Below are positions 34,716 through 40,189 of a DNA stretch of 40,189 nucleotides, piece after piece. The first letter of the stretch is position 1. Every line of letters starts with the position of its first letter. Location: contig JAJYAG010000043.1 in the NCBI GenBank assembly GCA_021779665.1, positions 1 to 40,189 of the forward strand, in the 5' to 3' direction. The notes under the pieces were generated by a model that was given only the letters and a program-made list of their open reading frames with translations, searched no databases and was not told the origin of the DNA. The position numbers and the translations under genes are program-made. This stretch comes from Bacteroidota bacterium. GTDB lineage: Bacteria > Bacteroidota > Bacteroidia > Bacteroidales > JAAUTT01.

Positions 34716-35675
34716 TCAAAAAAAGGACCAGAATAAATCCTGATTTTCTGAGGTAATCAATTTGATATTTTTATTCCGGCTCAAGGCTGAAAAGGAATGC
34801 TCAATCCCTGGCAAAGACTTATTCAGTTCGGTAAGATCAGCGTTTTCAACGTTTCCATAAATATGAGAAGTTTTGATGATACCCTTTTCAATTTCGAGTT
34901 CGATGTTCAAGGATAAATTATCCGATGCGAAATTGTTTTTAAAAGTATAGTTTGGCGAATAACCAAAGTTCCAGTTCAAGTCGGTATATTTTGTGTTTGC
35001 TGAGTTTTGAATTTCGGCAATAGCCTCTTCCGAAAGAAAAAGAGGCGAAGCATTGTAATGATTCATTAAGTAATTGACAAGAGATTGGAAGAACTGATCT
35101 GTATCCATCTCCACAGTAATATTATCTTTTATGTTTGCAACTTTACTCCTGACAGATTTCACGGCCCTGTCGGTATATTTTCCTGCTTCCACATGTAAAG
35201 CATTGCGTAAGTGTGCTAATGCCGATGAATAAAGTAAGGTTCCATGATGCAATGTTCGTTTTCTGAAAATATGCTCTGCGTTGCCCGACACTTTCAAACC
35301 ATTGATGAGAATATCGTTGCGAGGTCCTATTTCTGCCGGAATATCCAATTGTTGAAGAAATTCGGCTACGGGTGATATAAACGCTCTGAAGTTCACCAGA
35401 TTCCCTTCTTCGCCATTTTGAAGAAAGGTAAAGTTGATATTTCCTTCGTCGTGAAAAACGGTTCCGCCACCCGATATCCTTCGAATCACAGGGATATTAT
35501 TCTCGTGAATAAATCTGTAGTTTATTTCGCCCATGGCATTCTGGTGCTTGCCAACAACAACACACGACTTATTCCTGTAAAGAAAAATGATGTTTTGTGA
35601 AGAATTTTTCAGCAGGTATTCTTCCGTCGCCAGGTTGATACGGGAGTCGAGAGAAGCGCTTATTAAAAGATGCAT
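34716..35675 (-). CDS. lplA: Lipoate-protein ligase
   Basis: LplA attaches scavenged lipoate to the E2 and H proteins of 2-oxoacid dehydrogenases and the glycine cleavage system, using ATP. The 319-residue protein has RRISGGGTVFHD (65-76), the catalytic lysine in NGLKVSGNA (Lys128) and the HHGTLLYSS strand. The C-terminal accessory domain is present but divergent. Its ATG shares one base with the stop of the upstream secreted-protein gene (TAATG), so translation is coupled. A lipoyl-acceptor gene is not adjacent, and the pairing with a T9SS cargo gene is unusual. Confidence 0.9.
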   Translation of the reverse strand: MHLLISASLDSRINLATEEYLLKNSSQNIIFLYRNKSCVVVGKHQNAMGEINYRFIHENNIPVIRRISGGGTVFHDEGNINFTFLQNGEEGNLVNFRAFISPVAEFLQQLDIPAEIGPRNDILINGLKVSGNAEHIFRKRTLHHGTLLYSSALAHLRNALHVEAGKYTDRAVKSVRSKVANIKDNITVEMDTDQFFQSLVNYLMNHYNASPLFLSEEAIAEIQNSANTKYTDLNWNFGYSPNYTFKNNFASDNLSLNIELEIEKGIIKTSHIYGNVENADLTELNKSLPGIEHSFSALSRNKNIKLITSENQDLFWSFF

Positions 35676-36967
35676 TATTTATTTCGGATCAGATATACAA
35701 ATTTAGACCATTCGACAGGCGGATATTTTTTCCCAGGCTGCTCCCAGCTTATAGCATGCAGAACATAGTAATAAATGCCTGCGGAGAGATCAGGACCGTT
35801 GCCATTCAATTGTCCGTTCCATCCTTCCCAACTGTTGATGTCGGGACCATGAAATTCGTAAACTTTACGACCACTCCGGGTAAAAATGGTAAGATGAAAC
35901 TCCCGCATCGATACATTCCTGATCACAAATTTTTCGTTAAAGGAATCGCTGCCCCCAGGGGTGAAAAAATTGGGAGCATCCAATTCAGGTTTATTTACCG
36001 TAATGGTTGCAGTATCTTCGCGAACACATTTTTCCTTACTCTCGGCAATCAATTTTATTTTGTAATCTTTACCGTCCTTAGCTGTAAAATAATAAATATG
36101 TGGTTCGGGCGTATTGCTGGGAGTTGAAAGAATTGTCGTATCCCCATCGCCAAAAATCCAGGTATATTTCACTGCATTTTTGGAGTTATTCGTAAAATTA
36201 ACGGTAACGGGGGCCGATGCAACCGAGTCGCTGTACTTCTTTTTATAATCAGTCTCAAAATCAGCCTTGGGAATAATAGAAATGTACTTTACCTTATCTT
36301 CTTTCGAAAGGTTGAAATTGTCGGTAGCCTGTGCCGTGTATTCGGTATCTTCTGTGGGCAGGTCGTCGCCTTCAATCCATATTTTGGCACCATCGCCTAA
36401 CTGAACATTATTCGACGGATTGGCTGTCCATTTAATGTTTACAGTATTATTGAGTGTATGCCTGGCTTTGTTTACCACATTAAAATAAGTAAATCCGGAA
36501 GGTACCGCATTTGCCTGTAGGTTGGTGTATTCGCAGGTGCGGCGGTAAAAGTGAACTTCCCCGGCATTGTTCTTTTCTACAGAAAAACTCATACTGTTAA
36601 GAAAAACCCATGCAAACATGGTTGTATCGAGCCCCGCACGGGTTACCTGAACCTTGTACCCACCCTGATTAAGATTTGTAGCAACAGACGAAAGTGCGTT
36701 TGCATCCGTTTGAAATGGTGCAGAAAAAACATGATTCACCGTATCGTAAGCACTCCAGGTGAAAGTAGCAGGAATTCCGCCCTTGGCAAAGGCCTTAAGT
36801 GTTCCCATTTTTGCTGTTGCTCCCTGGTTGAAAATAAAAATACTATCGTGAGGTGAATAGGCAGTAGATACTTTGAAATCAGACGTTGTAGAAGAAATTT
36901 GTGCACAAACGGATGCTGAAATAACCAAAAAAATTAAGAACAAGAATGGGTGAAAAATTTTCGACAT
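35675..36967 (-). CDS. T9SS type B cargo protein with PKD-like domain
   Basis: This 430-residue protein has a signal peptide (ending SASVCAQ), a beta-rich N-terminal half, a PKD-like domain (about 245-330; KNAVKYTWIFGDGDTT) and a C-terminal gliding-motility-type domain (about 333-430; PNFFTPGGSDSFNEKFVI through FHLTIFTRSGRKVYEF and GIYYYVLHA). The last is the type B sorting signal recognised by the type IX secretion system, so the protein is exported to the surface. The N-terminal part (about 20-240) matches no family I recognise. It is upstream of lplA with a TAATG overlap and is transcribed away from the helicase gene. Confidence 0.87.
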   Translation of the reverse strand: MSKIFHPFLFLIFLVISASVCAQISSTTSDFKVSTAYSPHDSIFIFNQGATAKMGTLKAFAKGGIPATFTWSAYDTVNHVFSAPFQTDANALSSVATNLNQGGYKVQVTRAGLDTTMFAWVFLNSMSFSVEKNNAGEVHFYRRTCEYTNLQANAVPSGFTYFNVVNKARHTLNNTVNIKWTANPSNNVQLGDGAKIWIEGDDLPTEDTEYTAQATDNFNLSKEDKVKYISIIPKADFETDYKKKYSDSVASAPVTVNFTNNSKNAVKYTWIFGDGDTTILSTPSNTPEPHIYYFTAKDGKDYKIKLIAESKEKCVREDTATITVNKPELDAPNFFTPGGSDSFNEKFVIRNVSMREFHLTIFTRSGRKVYEFHGPDINSWEGWNGQLNGNGPDLSAGIYYYVLHAISWEQPGKKYPPVEWSKFVYLIRNK

Positions 36968-37219
36968 CGTTTTAAATCACTTTTTCAGAAAAACGTTATG
37001 CAACTTTATTTATTATTTATTACCGAGGTGCAATTATAAACCAAATTAGTTAAAAAACCCGACATAATTAATTTAACCTTCAATTGTATTTATCAGAAAT
37101 ACGATGCTCTTTTATTTTCAAAAATGGGTGAACCTCTTTGTACAATGCTGAAGATATGGTTTTAACATTCCGTGTATAATTATTGAAAAATAATAATGAA
37201 GTTGCATATATTAAGTTAG

Positions 37220-37227
37220 TATTTTTG
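37220..37227 (+). promoter_or_regulatory. Possible -7 box for the helicase gene
   Basis: TATTTTTG matches TAnnTTTG. No TTTG lies at the proper distance upstream. If used, transcription would begin about 6 bases before the TTG at 37240. The last bases overlap a GGAG that could instead be a ribosome-binding site for that TTG; the two uses are not compatible. Confidence 0.25.
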
Positions 37228-37239
37228 GAGCAAAATTTT

Positions 37240-39555
37240 TTGAAGGTGATAGATTTTTTAAAAGAGTTAAATGAAGTTCAGAGCGATGCCGTTACAAATT
37301 ATCAGGGGCCATCGCTGGTGATTGCTGGTGCCGGATCGGGAAAAACAAGGGTACTTACCTATCGCATTGCTTATTTGCTTGCACAGGGAGTTCCGGCACG
37401 TAATATTCTTTCGCTCACCTTTACAAACAAAGCCGCCAAGGAAATGAAAGAGCGCATTGGCTCTCTTGTTGGCGAATCGAGTGCCCGCAGCTTATGGATG
37501 GGTACTTTCCACTCTATTTTTGCAAAAATTCTCAGGTTTGAAGCTTCAAGTCTTGGCTATCCGTCGAGCTTCACCATTTACGATACCCAGGATTCCCGGA
37601 ATCTGATCAAAACCATTATCAAGGATCTTAAACTCGACGACTCCGTTTATAAACCTGCTGATGTTCACTCCCGGATTTCGTCTGCCAAGAATGAACTCAT
37701 TACCCCGCATGCTTATTACAACGATCCGGTTATTGCCGAACGTAACCGTAATTCGCGTGTGCCGCTAGTGGGTGAAATCTATAAAATGTACGCCATACGT
37801 GCATACAAAGCCGGAGCAATGGATTTCGACGATTTGCTGCTGAATACCAATATTCTGTTCCGCGATTTTCCGGAGATCCTGGCAAAATATCAGAAATCGT
37901 TCGGCTACATTCTGGTGGACGAGTACCAGGATACAAACTATGCCCAGTATCTCATTATCAAAAAGCTGGCGCAGCATCATCATAATGTTACCGTTGTGGG
38001 CGACGATGCTCAGAGTATTTATTCGTTCCGGGGTGCCAAAATCGAGAATATTCTGAACTTCCGTAACGATTATCCAAATTACAAACTCTTTAAGCTGGAG
38101 CAAAATTATCGCTCAACACAAACCATTGTAAATGCGGCTAATAGTATTATTGCCCGTAACCAGAAGCAGATACAGAAACAGGTTTGGTCGTCGAACACCA
38201 TGGGCGACAAAATTCAGGTATTCCGCTCGGGAACCGATATCGAGGAGGGATTTGCGGTGGCAAATTCCATTCATGAAATAAAATATTCGGAAAGACTTAA
38301 GAACTCCGAGTTTGCTATCCTTTACCGTACCAACGCGCAATCGCGTATTTTTGAAGAATCGCTGCGCAAACGCAATATTCCTTACAAGGTTTACGGCGGT
38401 CTGTCATTCTATCAACGTAAGGAAATCAAGGACTTACTCGGTTATCTGCGGTTAATTGTAAATCCGCGCGACGACGAAGCTTTTAAACGCATTGTGAACT
38501 ATCCTGCCCGAGGAATTGGAGATACAACCGTAGCTAAAATCGAAGCTTTTGCCAACGCCAACAACAAACCTGTTTTTGAGGTTGCATGCAATGCTCCGGC
38601 ATTGGGACTGGATATTAACAAGGGCACCATGGGCAAACTCATGCAGTTTGTTTCGTTAATTCACGAATTTGCAGGTAAAATTGACAAGCTCGATGCCTAC
38701 GACATGGCTTACCAGGTTACCACCATGTCGGGAATCCTGAAAGATCTCCAGGCAGACAAAACACCAGAAAACGTGAGCCGTTACGAGAATATTCAGGAGT
38801 TATTGAATGGTATTAAGGATTTTACTTCCAACAACTCTACCGAAAACGGTCCGGTTAACCTGGTGCATTACCTCGAAAACGTGTCGTTACTCACTGATGC
38901 CGATAACGAGAAAGATGAGGACAACGACAAAGTAACCATTATGACCATCCACTCTTCCAAAGGTTTGGAGTTTGGGGTGGTTTATATTGTTGGACTGGAG
39001 GAAGGGCTTTTCCCATCTACTATGACAATGGTTGATCAACGTGAACTGGAAGAAGAACGCCGGTTATTTTATGTAGCTTTAACCCGGGCCAAAATACGTG
39101 CATTCCTTTCGTTTGCTCACAGCCGTTACAAATGGGGAACTCCCACCAATTGTACTCCAAGCAGGTTTATTCAGGAAATTGATCCGGCTTACCTCGATCT
39201 TCCGAGAGAAATCAGAGGAAACGAACCTGCACCTTCCTTTGGTGAGCCTAAAAGAAAATTCAATGAACAAACGCTATTCGATAAAGTGCCTGTAAAAATA
39301 ATACCTCCAAAACGGCCTTTCAATGGTGGCACAAACGGCTCGGGCTCTACTCCTGGCTCACAACCTTTCGTCGCTGATGACCCCTCGAAAATTCAGGTGG
39401 GAATGCAGGTTTTCCATGAACGCTTCGGACCCGGAAAAGTAATTCATCTGGAAGGCACGTTACCTGACTTAAAAGCTACTGTATTCTTTACCGATGCCGG
39501 TCAGAAAAGCCTTCTGCTTAAATTTGCCCGTTTAAAAATAATTAGCACTTCCTGA
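37240..39555 (+). CDS. pcrA: UvrD/PcrA-type ATP-dependent DNA helicase
   Basis: This superfamily 1A 3'-5' helicase acts in repair and in clearing proteins and R-loops from DNA. Walker A is GAGSGKT (about 30-36), followed by DEYQDTNYAQY, QSIYSFRGAKIENI, EQNYRST, TIHSSKGLEF and FYVALTRAK. The C-terminal Tudor-like motif VGMQVFHERFGPGKVIHLEG, typical of PcrA, is present. There is no in-frame ATG near the start. TTG at 37240 has GGAG 9 bases before it, and GTG at 37246 is another choice; an open frame reaches back to TTG at 37183. The length (about 771 residues) is normal. aroK begins one base after its stop. Confidence 0.93.
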   Translation: MKVIDFLKELNEVQSDAVTNYQGPSLVIAGAGSGKTRVLTYRIAYLLAQGVPARNILSLTFTNKAAKEMKERIGSLVGESSARSLWMGTFHSIFAKILRFEASSLGYPSSFTIYDTQDSRNLIKTIIKDLKLDDSVYKPADVHSRISSAKNELITPHAYYNDPVIAERNRNSRVPLVGEIYKMYAIRAYKAGAMDFDDLLLNTNILFRDFPEILAKYQKSFGYILVDEYQDTNYAQYLIIKKLAQHHHNVTVVGDDAQSIYSFRGAKIENILNFRNDYPNYKLFKLEQNYRSTQTIVNAANSIIARNQKQIQKQVWSSNTMGDKIQVFRSGTDIEEGFAVANSIHEIKYSERLKNSEFAILYRTNAQSRIFEESLRKRNIPYKVYGGLSFYQRKEIKDLLGYLRLIVNPRDDEAFKRIVNYPARGIGDTTVAKIEAFANANNKPVFEVACNAPALGLDINKGTMGKLMQFVSLIHEFAGKIDKLDAYDMAYQVTTMSGILKDLQADKTPENVSRYENIQELLNGIKDFTSNNSTENGPVNLVHYLENVSLLTDADNEKDEDNDKVTIMTIHSSKGLEFGVVYIVGLEEGLFPSTMTMVDQRELEEERRLFYVALTRAKIRAFLSFAHSRYKWGTPTNCTPSRFIQEIDPAYLDLPREIRGNEPAPSFGEPKRKFNEQTLFDKVPVKIIPPKRPFNGGTNGSGSTPGSQPFVADDPSKIQVGMQVFHERFGPGKVIHLEGTLPDLKATVFFTDAGQKSLLLKFARLKIISTS

Positions 39556-39556
39556 T

Positions 39557-40069
39557 ATGCGTATATTTCTGATAGGCTTTATGGGAAGCGGAAAAACCAC
39601 GCTCGGCAAACAACTGGCTCGTAAGCTGGGGTATAGTTTTATCGATCAGGATGATTTTATAGAGGAGACGTCGGGATTCACCATAGCCGAATATTTTTCA
39701 ACGTTTGGCGAGCAGGCTTTCAGGAAATATGAACACGAGATGCTTAAAAAACTTGTCGAATTCGATGATGCTGTAATTTCAACCGGAGGAGGAGCCCCCT
39801 GCTTTTTCAACAATATCGATATTATGAACGAAAACGGCCTGGCAATATACCTCAGAATGAAGCCCGAAGTACTAAAAAGCCGTTTAAAACATGCACAGGC
39901 TGAACGACCACTTATCAAGGGAAAAACCGAAGAAGAATTACTGGAGTTTATCAAATCCAAACTCACCGAAAGAGAACCTTTCTATATGAAAGCGAAACAT
40001 GTAATAGAATCAATGGATCTTAAATCGGACGATTTATACCAAATGGTAAGATATTACATGGAAAATTAA
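39557..40069 (+). CDS. aroK: Shikimate kinase
   Basis: This enzyme phosphorylates shikimate in the pathway to chorismate and aromatic amino acids. The 170-residue protein has Walker A GFMGSGKT (7-14), acidic residues Asp30/Asp32 in SFIDQDDFIEE, Arg56 in FRKYEHE, the GGG motif in ISTGGGAP (77-79) and the lid arginine in ERPLIKG. The length and all key residues are normal. It begins one base after the helicase stop, so it is probably coupled to it. A hairpin lies 22 bases after the stop. Confidence 0.96.
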   Translation: MRIFLIGFMGSGKTTLGKQLARKLGYSFIDQDDFIEETSGFTIAEYFSTFGEQAFRKYEHEMLKKLVEFDDAVISTGGGAPCFFNNIDIMNENGLAIYLRMKPEVLKSRLKHAQAERPLIKGKTEEELLEFIKSKLTEREPFYMKAKHVIESMDLKSDDLYQMVRYYMEN

Positions 40070-40091
40070 CTCAATAATTGCCTTCATTAGT

Positions 40092-40110
40092 GTCCCATTA
40101 AAATTGGGAC
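40092..40110. repeat. Hairpin after aroK (possible IS end or weak terminator)
   Basis: GTCCCA and TGGGAC form a 6-base stem around a 7-base loop. No T run follows on the plus strand. The surrounding TAGTGTCCCATT may be the end of an insertion sequence, since a reading frame running in from the right edge stops 4 bases beyond. Confidence 0.45.
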
Positions 40111-40113
40111 GTA

Positions 40114-40189
40114 TTAAAAATTAAACAAATTTGGCTCATTGAGCCTAAAACGTTCTTTGTCATTTTGAAATTTAGTTTTATCAAAGAGG
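40114..40189 (-). CDS. C-terminal end of a reading frame cut by the right edge, possibly a transposase
   Basis: On the minus strand an open frame enters from the right edge and ends with TAA at 40116-40114. The 24 visible residues (LFDKTKFQNDKERFRLNEPN, then LFNF) are charged, and no family can be named. The hairpin just past the stop and the lack of a gene-like gap make a transposase followed by an IS end plausible, but the fragment is too short to prove that it is coding. Confidence 0.3.
   Translation of the reverse strand, partial: LFDKTKFQNDKERFRLNEPNLFNF

Overview
The window comes from the chromosome of a Bacteroidota bacterium, most likely in or near the Bacteroidales/Marinilabiliales. 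The evidence is an ECF sigma/FecR pair followed by an STN-domain protein, a type IX secretion (T9SS) type B cargo protein, a DUF4290 gene next to murA, ParE and ParC of the Bacteroidota kind, and several promoters of the Bacteroidota type (TTTG, about 20-23 bases, TAnnTTTG). Most genes are housekeeping, and gene density is high. No tRNA, rRNA or CRISPR array was seen. Both edges cut through what look like insertion-sequence genes: the start of an ISAon1-like transposase at the left, and the tail of an unidentified reading frame at the right.

Layout. 165-3179: a TPR/SpoIIE-type phosphatase and an outer-membrane-like protein, convergent. 3379-4350: class II fructose-bisphosphate aldolase with a terminator. 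4421-14484: a long minus-strand run, read from right to left as DUF4290, murA, a TlpA-like thioredoxin and a terminator, then grpE, dnaJ, a NatA/NatB-type ABC exporter, ECF sigma, FecR anti-sigma and an STN/carboxypeptidase-regulatory-domain protein. 14647-16995: a serine hydrolase broken by a small internal deletion, then larE. 17133-22875: a DUF4143 ATPase, then parC and parE on the minus strand, with a striking interleaved palindrome between the ATPase and parC. 23040-28947: eight minus-strand accessory genes (YafY-type regulator, GyrI-like protein, small membrane protein, SPL-type radical SAM protein, GNAT-YoaP protein, DUF3795, BtrH-like protein, CDF-like transporter). 29341-32624: acyl-CoA synthetase and a MOP-family flippase. 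32662-36967: speA, then lplA coupled to a T9SS cargo gene. 37240-40069: PcrA/UvrD-type helicase and shikimate kinase.

How the genes work together. murA, grpE/dnaJ, parE/parC, aroK, fba, speA and lplA cover the cell wall, protein folding, chromosome decatenation and central metabolism. The sigma/FecR/STN set looks like a cell-surface signalling relay whose third member carries the signalling domain but no TonB-dependent barrel.

The most unusual sequence is at 18289-18362. Two perfect inverted repeats of 22 and 27 base pairs are interleaved (order a-b-a'-b'), so only one hairpin can form at a time. The outer edge also covers the predicted -33 box of the DUF4143 ATPase promoter. This suggests an operator, a structural switch or a mobile repeat tied to that ATPase. 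The second region worth attention is the accessory cluster at 23040-28947.
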